Assembly: GCF_018499575.1 (NCBI RefSeq)
Contig: NZ_JAHDAP010000001.1
Span: 62,001 to 126,000 of the forward strand
Source of the DNA: Streptococcus infantis
GTDB taxonomy: Bacteria > Bacillota > Bacilli > Lactobacillales > Streptococcaceae
Reading direction: 5' to 3'
Length of the DNA stretch: 64,000 nucleotides
The notes beneath the pieces were generated by a model, which had not been told where the DNA came from, ran no database searches, and was given only the letters and a program-made list of their open reading frames with translations. Shown one piece after another: positions 26,876 to 35,040 of the stretch (positions are counted from its first letter, which is position 1; each line of letters begins with the position of its first letter). The translations under genes and the position numbers were made by a program.

Positions 26876-28624
26876 ATGAAAGGCAAACATGCAAGTCAAA
26901 CCCTTAAACGCTTAGCGAAAGATTTAGCAAACCATCCCGTCCTTCTTTTCCTGGCTTTCTTGGGAACCATTGCCCAGGTGGCCCTATCCATCTATCTACC
27001 AATCTTGATTGGACAGGTGATTGATCAAGTCTTGGTGACAGGCTCATCTCAGGTATTCTGGCAGATTTTTCTCCAGATGATTTTGGTGGTTATTGGAAAT
27101 ACGCTGGTACAATGGATCAACCCGCTCCTTTATAATCGTCTCATCTTTTCATACACCAGAGATTTGCGGGAGAAAATCATTGAAAAACTCCATCGTTTGC
27201 CGATTGCCCTTGTAGATAGACAAGGTAGTGGGGAAATGGTCAGCCGTGTGACGACAGATATTGAACAGTTGGCAGCGGGTCTGAATATGATTTTCAACCA
27301 ATTTTTCATCGGAGTTTTGATGATTTTGGTCAGCATTCTTGCCATGCTCCAAATTCATCTCTTGATGACGCTCTTAGTTCTGCTCTTAACACCTCTGTCT
27401 ATGATCATTTCACGCTTTATCGCTAAGAGGTCCTACCATCTCTTTCAGAAGCAGACGGAGACTAGGGGGATTCAAACCCAGCTGATTGAAGAGTCACTTA
27501 GTCAGCAAAACATTATCCAGTCTTTTAATGCTCAGGAAGAATTTATCGATAGACTTCATGAAGCTAATGACAACTACTCAGGTTATTCTCAATCGGCTAT
27601 CTTTTATTCGTCAACAGTCAATCCTTCAACGCGATTTGTCAATTCTCTCATTTATGCCCTTCTTGCTGGGGTAGGAGCCTTACGCATCATGGCGGGTTCC
27701 ACTTTGACCATTGGTCGTTTGGTAACTTTTTTAAACTTTGTACAGCAGTATACCAAACCCTTCAACGATATTTCATCAGTCTTAGCAGAGTTGCAAAGCG
27801 CCTTAGCTTGCGCAGAACGTGTTTATGAAGTTCTAGAAAGTCCTGAAGTTACAGAAACTGGTCTGGAAGAATTGACTAGTGACCAAGTCAAGGGTGCCAT
27901 TTCCTTTAAACATGTTTCTTTTGGCTACAATCCTGAAAAGATCTTGATTAAGGACTTGTCTATTGATATCTCAGCTGGTAGTAAGGTCGCCATCGTTGGT
28001 CCAACGGGTGCTGGTAAGTCTACACTCATCAATCTTCTCATGCGATTTTATCCTATTAACTCAGGAGATATATTACTAGACGGTCGCTCGATTTATGACT
28101 ATACCCGAGCCTCATTGAGACAGCAGTTTGGGATGGTGCTTCAAGAAACCTGGCTCAAGCAAGGAACCATTCATGACAATATTGCCTTTGGAAATCCTGA
28201 TGCTAGTCGAGAGCAAGTCATTGCAGCAGCCAAGGCAGCCAACGCAGATTTCTTTATCCAACAATTACCTCAGGGTTATGATACCAAGTTTGAAAATGCG
28301 GGTGAATCACTGTCAGTCGGTCAGGCTCAGCTCTTGACCATCGCACGTGTCTTTCTAGCCATCCCTAAGATTCTTATCTTAGATGAAGCGACTTCCTCCA
28401 TCGATACTCGGACAGAGGTGCTGGTTCAGGACGCCTTTGCTAAACTCATGAAGGGGCGGACAAGTTTTATCATTGCCCATCGTTTGTCGACCATTCAGGA
28501 TGCTGATTTGATTCTTGTCTTGGTCGATGGAGATATTGTCGAATATGGCAATCATAAGGAACTGATGACGAGAAAAGGCAAATACTATCAAATGCAGCAA
28601 GCAGCAGCATTTAGTCCAGAGTAA
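26876..28624 (+). CDS. ABC transporter, permease-ATPase fusion (subunit 2, catalytic site)
   Basis: A 582-residue partner with six membrane segments and an ATPase with Walker A GPTGAGKSTLIN and Walker B ILILDEATSSID. The signature is LSVGQAQLLTIARV, not LSGGQ. The complementary defects of the two subunits (normal Glu here, degenerate signature; the reverse upstream) mean one working ATP site per dimer. The start is ATG 26876 behind GAAAGGAGGA, not the upstream in-frame start within the previous gene. Confidence 0.9.
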   Translation: MKGKHASQTLKRLAKDLANHPVLLFLAFLGTIAQVALSIYLPILIGQVIDQVLVTGSSQVFWQIFLQMILVVIGNTLVQWINPLLYNRLIFSYTRDLREKIIEKLHRLPIALVDRQGSGEMVSRVTTDIEQLAAGLNMIFNQFFIGVLMILVSILAMLQIHLLMTLLVLLLTPLSMIISRFIAKRSYHLFQKQTETRGIQTQLIEESLSQQNIIQSFNAQEEFIDRLHEANDNYSGYSQSAIFYSSTVNPSTRFVNSLIYALLAGVGALRIMAGSTLTIGRLVTFLNFVQQYTKPFNDISSVLAELQSALACAERVYEVLESPEVTETGLEELTSDQVKGAISFKHVSFGYNPEKILIKDLSIDISAGSKVAIVGPTGAGKSTLINLLMRFYPINSGDILLDGRSIYDYTRASLRQQFGMVLQETWLKQGTIHDNIAFGNPDASREQVIAAAKAANADFFIQQLPQGYDTKFENAGESLSVGQAQLLTIARVFLAIPKILILDEATSSIDTRTEVLVQDAFAKLMKGRTSFIIAHRLSTIQDADLILVLVDGDIVEYGNHKELMTRKGKYYQMQQAAAFSPE

Positions 28625-28660
28625 ATGGTAAAAGGTTTTTAGAGACAATAAACAAACAAG

Positions 28661-28686
28661 AAAAGTTGCCTTCGGGTGACTTTTTT
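28661..28686 (+). terminator. Terminator of the ABC transporter operon
   Basis: AAAAGTTGCC-TTCG-GGTGACTTTT: 10-bp stem with G-U pairs, UUCG loop, T run. Confidence 0.82.
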
Positions 28687-28745
28687 GTTACAATAGCTAG
28701 AAAAATTATCCAGTATGAATACTTATATAGAAAAGGAGCCTAGGG

Positions 28746-30005
28746 ATGAAAGTCTATCAGAATGTAAATATCGTGACTTGTGACCAAGATTTCCATGTCT
28801 ATCTAGATGGGATTTTAGCGGTCAAAGGATCTCAAATCGTCTATGTCGGCCAAGAGAAACAAGAAATCTTAGATCAAGCTGAACAGCTGATAGACTATCA
28901 GGGAGCCTGGATCATGCCGGGCTTGGTCAACTGCCATACCCATTCTGCCATGACAGGCTTGAGAGGGATTCGTGATGATAGCAATCTCCACGAATGGTTG
29001 GAGGAATATATCTGGCCAGCAGAAGCTCAGTTTACACCAGAGATGACCACAAAGGCTGTCAAAGAAGCTCTGACAGAGATGCTCCAATCAGGGACAACGA
29101 CCTTCAATGACATGTATAATCCCAATGGTGTGGAGATAGAGAAGATATATGAGGCTGTCAAGACATCCAAGATGCGTTGCTATTTTTCTCCAACTCTCTT
29201 TTCTTCAGAAAACGAGACGACGGCTGAGACCATAGCTAGAACTCGAGCTGTCATCGAGACAATCAAAGGTTATCAGGATCCAAATTTCAAGGCCATGGTA
29301 GCCCCTCATTCGCCCTACAGTTGTAGTCGAGAGTTGCTTGAAGCAAGTCTTGACCTAGCGAATGAAGAAAATATTCCCCTTCATATCCACGTGGCAGAAA
29401 CTCAGGAAGAGTCAGGAATTATCCTGAAACGCTATGGCAAACGCCCATTAGCTTTTCTAGATGAGCTCGGATATTTAGACCATCAAGCTGTCTTTGCCCA
29501 TGGTGTGGAGTTAAATGAAAAAGAGATTGAGCGCTTGGCAGATTCGCAAGTTGCTATTGCCCACAATCCTATCAGCAACCTCAAGCTAGCCTCAGGCATT
29601 GCACCAGTCGTCCAACTTCAAAAAGCAGGAGTGCCAGTCGGTATTGCGACAGATTCCGTTGCGTCTAACAACAACCTCGATATGTTTGAGGAAGGACGCA
29701 CAGCAGCTCTTTTACAGAAAATGAAGAGTGGCGATGCCAGCCAATTTCCAATCGAAACTGCCCTCAAGGCCCTGACGATCGAGGGAGCTAAGGTATTAGG
29801 AATGGCAGATGAGATCGGTAGTCTGGAAGTTGGCAAGCAGGCTGATTTCCTCGTCATCCAGCCTCAAGGCAAAATCCATCTCCAACCTCAAGAAAACATG
29901 CTGTCTCACCTAGTTTACGCTGTCAAATCCAGTGATGTTGATCATGTCTATATTGCTGGTGAACAAGTCGTAAAAGACGGTCAAGTGCTGACTGTTAACT
30001 TGTAA
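28746..30005 (+). CDS. Amidohydrolase, probable 5-methylthioadenosine/S-adenosylhomocysteine deaminase
   Basis: A 419-residue Atz/Trz-type metal hydrolase. The metal site is visible in NCHTHSAM, in the HIHVAETQEE strand and in GIATDSVASNNNLDMFEE. These features match the MTA/SAH deaminases (MtaD) more than chlorohydrolases. The probable role is deaminating adenosyl by-products of methylation. The substrate is inferred from the family, and older annotations call it Atz/Trz. Its ribosome site is AAGGAG. Confidence 0.75.
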   Translation: MKVYQNVNIVTCDQDFHVYLDGILAVKGSQIVYVGQEKQEILDQAEQLIDYQGAWIMPGLVNCHTHSAMTGLRGIRDDSNLHEWLEEYIWPAEAQFTPEMTTKAVKEALTEMLQSGTTTFNDMYNPNGVEIEKIYEAVKTSKMRCYFSPTLFSSENETTAETIARTRAVIETIKGYQDPNFKAMVAPHSPYSCSRELLEASLDLANEENIPLHIHVAETQEESGIILKRYGKRPLAFLDELGYLDHQAVFAHGVELNEKEIERLADSQVAIAHNPISNLKLASGIAPVVQLQKAGVPVGIATDSVASNNNLDMFEEGRTAALLQKMKSGDASQFPIETALKALTIEGAKVLGMADEIGSLEVGKQADFLVIQPQGKIHLQPQENMLSHLVYAVKSSDVDHVYIAGEQVVKDGQVLTVNL

Positions 30006-30025
30006 AAATAAGCATAAAATTACTA

Positions 30026-30057
30026 AATCTCATAGGAAATTTCTTGTGAGATTTTTA
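30026..30057 (+). terminator. Terminator of the deaminase gene
   Basis: AATCTCA...TGAGATT with paired inner GAAA/TTTC and T run. Confidence 0.7.
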
Positions 30058-30150
30058 AAGTTTTGCTAGAAATAAGCCTGTTTGACTTCTTACAGAAATA
30101 TATTGATACTAAATTTTAAAAAACACCGATTAGATAAATAAGAAAAATTG

Positions 30151-30159
30151 TGGTATAAT
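30151..30159 (+). promoter_or_regulatory. Extended -10 promoter of prfB-ftsEX
   Basis: TGGTATAAT, 27 bases before the prfB start. Confidence 0.55.
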
Positions 30160-30185
30160 AAAACGATACAATTAAAGGAGTATGT

Positions 30186-31281
30186 ATGGACATTTCAGAA
30201 ATTCGTCAAAAAATTGACGCAAATCGTGAAAAATTAGCTTCTTTCAGGGGGTCTCTTTGACCTCGAAGGTTTAGAGGAAGAAATTGCCATTTTGGAAAAC
30301 AAAATGACAGAACCTGATTTTTGGAACGATAATATTGCGGCCCAAAAAACGTCGCAAGAATTAAACGAACTCAAAAATACCTATAATACCTTCCACAAGA
30401 TGGATGAGCTACAGGATGAAGTTGAGATTTTACTGGACTTTTTAGCAGAGGATGAATCCGTTAAGGATGAGCTGGTTGAAAAACTATCTGAGTTAAATCA
30501 GATGATGACCAGCTACGAAATGACCCTTCTCTTGTCAGAACCCTATGATCACAACAATGCCATCCTTGAAATCCATCCTGGTTCTGGGGGGACAGAGGCT
30601 CAAGACTGGGGCGATATGCTCCTTCGTATGTATACTCGCTATGGAAATGCCAAAGGTTTCAAAGTTGAGGTCTTAGACTACCAAGCAGGCGATGAGGCAG
30701 GAATCAAGTCAGTAACCTTGTCTTTTGAAGGACCAAATGCTTATGGTCTTCTCAAGTCAGAGATGGGAGTTCACCGTTTGGTCCGTATCTCACCATTTGA
30801 CTCTGCTAAACGTCGCCACACCTCATTTACTTCTGTAGAAGTGATGCCAGAGTTGGATGATACCATCGAAGTTGAAATCCGTGAGGATGATATCAAGATG
30901 GATACCTTCCGTTCAGGTGGAGCAGGTGGACAAAACGTCAACAAGGTTTCAACAGGTGTCCGCTTGACTCACATTCCGACAGGGATCGTCGTAGCATCAA
31001 CCGTCGACCGTACTCAGTACGGAAACCGTGACCGTGCTATGAAGATGCTTCAGGCAAAACTCTACCAGATGGAGCAGGAAAAGAAAGCTGCTGAGGTAGA
31101 CTCGCTCAAGGGTGAGAAAAAGGAAATTACATGGGGAAGCCAAATCCGCTCCTATGTATTTACGCCTTATACAATGGTAAAAGACCATCGTACCAACTTT
31201 GAAGTAGCGCAAGTAGATAAGGTAATGGATGGAGACCTAGATGGTTTCATCGATGCTTATCTGAAATGGCGTATCAGTTAA
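30186..31281 (+). CDS. prfB: Peptide chain release factor 2 (programmed +1 frameshift)
   Basis: RF2 reads UGA and UAA and releases the finished protein. It is encoded in two frames: 30186-30257, then 30259-31281 after the ribosome slips past the in-frame UGA (30258-30260), giving 364 residues. The N-terminus is [20 protein letters not shown]; the catalytic GGQ is in [16 protein letters not shown], and the codon-recognition region holds [10 protein letters not shown]. It is followed at 15 bases by ftsE, a conserved order in streptococci. Confidence 0.96.
30246..30261 (+). other. prfB programmed frameshift site
   Basis: AGGGGG (30246-30251), a Shine-Dalgarno-like stimulator, stands three bases before CTT TGA C. 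Codon 25 is UGA; slippage from CTT to TTT moves the ribosome to GAC. Low RF2 favours the slip, so RF2 sets its own level. Confidence 0.95.
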
Positions 31282-31296
31282 AAGAAAGGAAGTCAC

Positions 31297-31989
31297 ATGT
31301 CAATCATTGAAATGAGAGATGTTGTCAAAAAATACGACAACGGGACAACAGCCCTACGTGGCATCACTGTAAATATCGATGCAGGAGAATTTGCCTACAT
31401 CGTAGGACCTTCAGGTGCTGGGAAATCAACTTTTATCCGTGCCTTGTATCGTGAGGTCAAAATCGACAAAGGAAGCTTGCAAGTTGCAGGTTATAACCTG
31501 GTTAAGATTAAAAAGAAAGATATTCCGTACTTGCGTAGAAATGTCGGAGTAGTCTTTCAGGATTACAAACTTTTGCCAAAGAAAACCGTTTATGAGAACA
31601 TTGCTTACGCCATGGAGGTTGTTGGTGAAAGTCGTCGTAACATCAAAAAACGTGTTATGGAAGTCTTGGACCTTGTCGGTTTGAAGCACAAGGTTCGTTC
31701 ATTCCCAAATGAGCTTTCAGGTGGTGAGCAACAACGTATCGCCATTGCGCGTGCTATTGTAAACAATCCTAAAGTATTGATTGCTGACGAACCAACAGGT
31801 AACTTGGACCCAGATAACTCATGGGAAATCATGAACCTCTTGGAACGTATCAATCTTCAAGGGACAACTGTTTTGATGGCGACCCACAACAGCCAAATCG
31901 TAAATACCTTACGCCACCGCGTTATTGCCATCGAAAATGGTCGCGTGGTACGTGATGAAGCGAAAGGAGAGTACGGATACGATGATTAG
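31297..31989 (+). CDS. ftsE: Cell division ATP-binding protein FtsE
   Basis: The ATPase of the FtsEX complex, which transmits a division-site signal across the membrane to the hydrolase PcsB. It has 230 residues with Walker [13 protein letters not shown]-loop [10 protein letters not shown], signature [14 protein letters not shown] and Walker [13 protein letters not shown]. Its last 8 bases overlap the ftsX start. Confidence 0.95.
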   Translation: MSIIEMRDVVKKYDNGTTALRGITVNIDAGEFAYIVGPSGAGKSTFIRALYREVKIDKGSLQVAGYNLVKIKKKDIPYLRRNVGVVFQDYKLLPKKTVYENIAYAMEVVGESRRNIKKRVMEVLDLVGLKHKVRSFPNELSGGEQQRIAIARAIVNNPKVLIADEPTGNLDPDNSWEIMNLLERINLQGTTVLMATHNSQIVNTLRHRVIAIENGRVVRDEAKGEYGYDD

Positions 31990-32908
31990 TAGATTTTTCC
32001 GCCATCTGTTTGAAGCTTTAAAGAGTTTAAAGCGTAATGGATGGATGACCATTGCTGCCATCAGTTCAGTAATGATTACCTTGACCTTGGTTGCTATCTT
32101 TGCTTCAGTTATTTTTAACACTGCGAAATTAGCAACTGATATCGAAAACAACGTCCGCGTCATGGTTTATGTTCGTAAAGACGTTGAGGACAACAGTGAA
32201 ACCATTGTAAAAGAAGGCCAAACAGTCACGAACAATGACTACCACAAGGTCTACGATGCCCTCAAAGCTTTGCCAGCTGTTAAAAATGTAACCTTCTCAA
32301 GTAAAGAAGAACAGTACCAAAAGCTGACTGAAACTATGGGTGATGAGTGGAAGGTATTTGAAGGAGATGCAAACCCTCTCCATGATGCCTACATCGTAGA
32401 TACCAATTCACCAAGTGATGTAAAACCAGTAGCTGAAGCAGCTAAGAAGATCGAAGGTGTCTCTGAAGTTCAAGACGGTGGTGCCAATACCGAACGTCTC
32501 TTCAAGTTGGCTTCCTTTATCCGTGTATGGGGATTGGTAATCGCAGGACTCTTGATTTTCATCGCAGTCTTCTTGATTTCAAATACCATCCGTATTACCA
32601 TCATTTCACGTAGTCGTGAAATCCAAATCATGCGTTTGGTTGGTGCCAAGAACGGTTACATCCGTGGCCCATTCTTGCTAGAAGGTGCCTTTATCGGATT
32701 GTTGGGAGCAGCCCTCCCATCGGCTTTGGTTTACTTGATCTATAACCGAGTGTTCCAATCTGTCAACCCATCCTTGGTTGGTCAAAACCTATCTTTGATT
32801 ACACCGAATACCTTTATTCCATTGATGATCGGACTCTTGTTCCTCATCGGAATCTGTATCGGTTCACTTGGTTCAGGAATCTCAATGCGTCGATTCTTGA
32901 AAATCTAA
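31982..32908 (+). CDS. ftsX: Cell division protein FtsX
   Basis: The membrane partner of FtsE: 308 residues, one N-terminal helix (WMTIAAISSVMITLTLVAIFA), a large outside loop (about residues 50-170) that binds the peptidoglycan hydrolase in streptococci, and three C-terminal helices. The start ATG 31982 inside the ftsE end is chosen because [21 protein letters not shown] matches the family; an in-frame extension 57 bases upstream has no such support. Confidence 0.94.
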   Translation: MISRFFRHLFEALKSLKRNGWMTIAAISSVMITLTLVAIFASVIFNTAKLATDIENNVRVMVYVRKDVEDNSETIVKEGQTVTNNDYHKVYDALKALPAVKNVTFSSKEEQYQKLTETMGDEWKVFEGDANPLHDAYIVDTNSPSDVKPVAEAAKKIEGVSEVQDGGANTERLFKLASFIRVWGLVIAGLLIFIAVFLISNTIRITIISRSREIQIMRLVGAKNGYIRGPFLLEGAFIGLLGAALPSALVYLIYNRVFQSVNPSLVGQNLSLITPNTFIPLMIGLLFLIGICIGSLGSGISMRRFLKI

Positions 32909-32933
32909 GTCACATAACTGGATAAAACACATA

Positions 32934-32984
32934 AAAAAGTGGGATGTCATCAAGACTTCACAGCTCTTGATGCCCCGCTTTTTC
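32934..32984 (+). terminator. Terminator of prfB-ftsEX
   Basis: A long stem pairing AAAAAGTGGG and CATCAAGA with TCTTGATG and CCCGCTTTTT, with a 9-nt loop. Confidence 0.85.
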
Positions 32985-33087
32985 TTTTGGTCTTGGTGCT
33001 CAGTCGCTTGCCAATTTTGGCTAAAGAGTGTATGATAGGAAAGGACCTTTTTACTAATATGAAAAATGAACAATGAATGAGGAAAAG

Positions 33088-34242
33088 ATGAAACAATTTT
33101 TGGAAAAAGTGAGCATACTCTCCCTATCGTTAGTATTGATCACATCGTTTTCTATTTCTAGTGCCCTACCTGCCATGTTTGACTATTATCAGGGCTATTC
33201 GACCGGTCAGGTCGAACTCTTGGTCAGTCTCCCATCCTTTGGGATTATGGCCATGCTTCTACTAAACGGAGTTTTAGAGCGTATATTTCCTGAACGACTC
33301 CAGTTGACCTTGGGACTTTTGATCTTGTCAATCAGTGGAATAGCACCTTTCTGGTATCAGGGTTATTACTTTGTCTTTGCGACCCGCTTGCTATTTGGAA
33401 TCGGAGTTGGAATGCTCAATGCCAAGGCTATCTCCATTATCAGTGAACGTTACCATGGCAAAACCCGTATCCAGATGCTTGGTTTTCGTGGGTCAGCTGA
33501 AGTAGTAGGAGCCTCTATCTTGACTTTGGCAGTCGGTCAGCTCTTGGCCTTTGGCTGGACCGCAACCTTCTTAGCTTATGCAGCTGGTCTAGTGGTTCTG
33601 GTACTCTTCCTTCTCTTTGTCCCTTATGGCAAAACAGAAGTTCATGAGTCCAATCATCAGACAGAAGAAGCAGTGAGATTGACTCGCTCTATGAAACAGC
33701 TCATTTTCTTTCTCGCTACTGTAGCTGCAGTGATTGTTTGTACCAATACTGCCATTACCTTCCGTATCCCTAGTCTCATGATTGAGGCAGGTTTTGGAGA
33801 TGCTCAGTTGTCGAGTTTGGTACTCAGTGCCATGCAGTTGATTGGGATTCTAGCTGGAATCAGCTTTTCTTTCCTGATTTCGACCTTCAAGGAAAGACTT
33901 CTATTGGTCGCTGGTGTTACTTTTGGTATCGGACAAATCATCATTGCTCTTTCCCCTTCACTCTGGGTGGTGGTTGCAGGTTCTATCCTGGGAGGATTTG
34001 CCTACAGTATCGCTCTGACGACAGTCTTTCAGTTGATATCTGAGCGAATTCCTGCAAAACTCCTCAACAAAGCAACTTCCTATGCTGTTTTGGGATGTTC
34101 TTCTGGAGCATCATTAACCCCCTTCGTTCTTTCAGGGATTGGCTTGGTGACTACAGATGGTCGAATGACCTTTATCATTCTAGGAGCATGGATGATTGCT
34201 ACATCAGTGCTTGTTTCCCTTTTATTAAAAAAAGAAGCCTAA
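33088..34242 (+). CDS. MFS transporter
   Basis: A 384-residue protein with twelve predicted membrane segments and the loop 2-3 region (GVLERIFPERLQL) of the major facilitator superfamily, then RLLFGIGVGMLNAKAISIISERY after helix 4. The likely role is export of a small molecule or drug. ATG 33088 is preferred to 33073 because GAGGAAAAG lies just before it. Substrate unknown. It converges on the TVP38-like gene and shares a bidirectional terminator with it. Confidence 0.8.
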   Translation: MKQFLEKVSILSLSLVLITSFSISSALPAMFDYYQGYSTGQVELLVSLPSFGIMAMLLLNGVLERIFPERLQLTLGLLILSISGIAPFWYQGYYFVFATRLLFGIGVGMLNAKAISIISERYHGKTRIQMLGFRGSAEVVGASILTLAVGQLLAFGWTATFLAYAAGLVVLVLFLLFVPYGKTEVHESNHQTEEAVRLTRSMKQLIFFLATVAAVIVCTNTAITFRIPSLMIEAGFGDAQLSSLVLSAMQLIGILAGISFSFLISTFKERLLLVAGVTFGIGQIIIALSPSLWVVVAGSILGGFAYSIALTTVFQLISERIPAKLLNKATSYAVLGCSSGASLTPFVLSGIGLVTTDGRMTFIILGAWMIATSVLVSLLLKKEA

Positions 34243-34246
34243 CAAA

Positions 34247-34279
34247 GAAAAACTCAAGGATTCATCCTTGAGTTTTTTG
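34247..34279. terminator. Bidirectional terminator between convergent genes
   Basis: AAAAACTCAAGGA-ttca-TCCTTGAGTTTTTT, perfect stem with A and T flanks. Confidence 0.88.
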
Positions 34280-34283
34280 TCTA

Positions 34284-34904
34284 TTAGCCAAACATCTGCC
34301 AAAAGTAATCGATAATGTAGGTCAAGCCATAAGTGTAAACAACCAGTGTAAAGGGCTTGGTCAGGATGATAATGGTCATATAACGCTTGAAGCTCATCTT
34401 GGTCAGAGCAGCCAACATACAGAGAAAATCAGCTGGACTAACTGGCCAAATCATCATAAAGATAAAGAAACGATCAAAGCGATTGCCCTCATCCAGCCAA
34501 CCGATATACTTGTCATAGGTGCGCTTGCTGACCATGGACTGGACAAAGGGTGCTCCGTAGAGACGTACTAGGTAAAAGATAATGGCACAACCAATGACAA
34601 TGCCAATATAGTTATAAATCGTTCCAATGATGTGACCGTAGATAAAGACACCTGCAACGGATGTCAGAGCACCTGGGATGATGGGAACAACCGTCTGCAA
34701 AATCTGTAAAAAAATAAAGAGTGGTGGTCCCCAGATACCCGCCTGTTGGATAAAGGCAGATAGGGTTTCCTTGGAGTGCAAAATTCCAGCCTGATAGGCC
34801 CAGATACAGAATATTAAGGTACCAACTCCACCGACGATGGAGGAAATATGAATGGCTTGCTGTAGAAGGGGAGAAACAGCTTTCATTTCTTTATCGTGTG
34901 ACAT
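34284..34904 (-). CDS. TVP38/TMEM64 (VTT/DedA-like) membrane protein
   Basis: A 206-residue protein with about five membrane segments and the VTT-domain signature PGALTSVAGVFIYGHIIGTIYNYIGIVIG, followed by RLYGAPFVQ. Members of the DedA/VTT superfamily include lipid scramblases and proteins needed for envelope integrity. Specific function unknown. It starts with MSHDKEMKAV on the minus strand behind an AGAGGAG site. Confidence 0.8.
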   Translation of the reverse strand: MSHDKEMKAVSPLLQQAIHISSIVGGVGTLIFCIWAYQAGILHSKETLSAFIQQAGIWGPPLFIFLQILQTVVPIIPGALTSVAGVFIYGHIIGTIYNYIGIVIGCAIIFYLVRLYGAPFVQSMVSKRTYDKYIGWLDEGNRFDRFFIFMMIWPVSPADFLCMLAALTKMSFKRYMTIIILTKPFTLVVYTYGLTYIIDYFWQMFG

Positions 34905-34994
34905 GTAAACTCCTCTTGTGTAGTATGATTCTACTATATCATATTTTAGGGAGAAAGACTACATGAGATACTTCGTGTGACTTTGCCTCAAGTA

Positions 34995-35003
34995 TGGTAA
35001 AAT
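34995..35003 (+). promoter_or_regulatory. Extended -10 promoter of the SF2 helicase gene
   Basis: TGGTAAAAT, 38 bases before ATG 35041. Confidence 0.5.
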
Positions 35004-35040
35004 GGGAATAAGAAAATGACCGCTTAGAATGAGGAAAATC

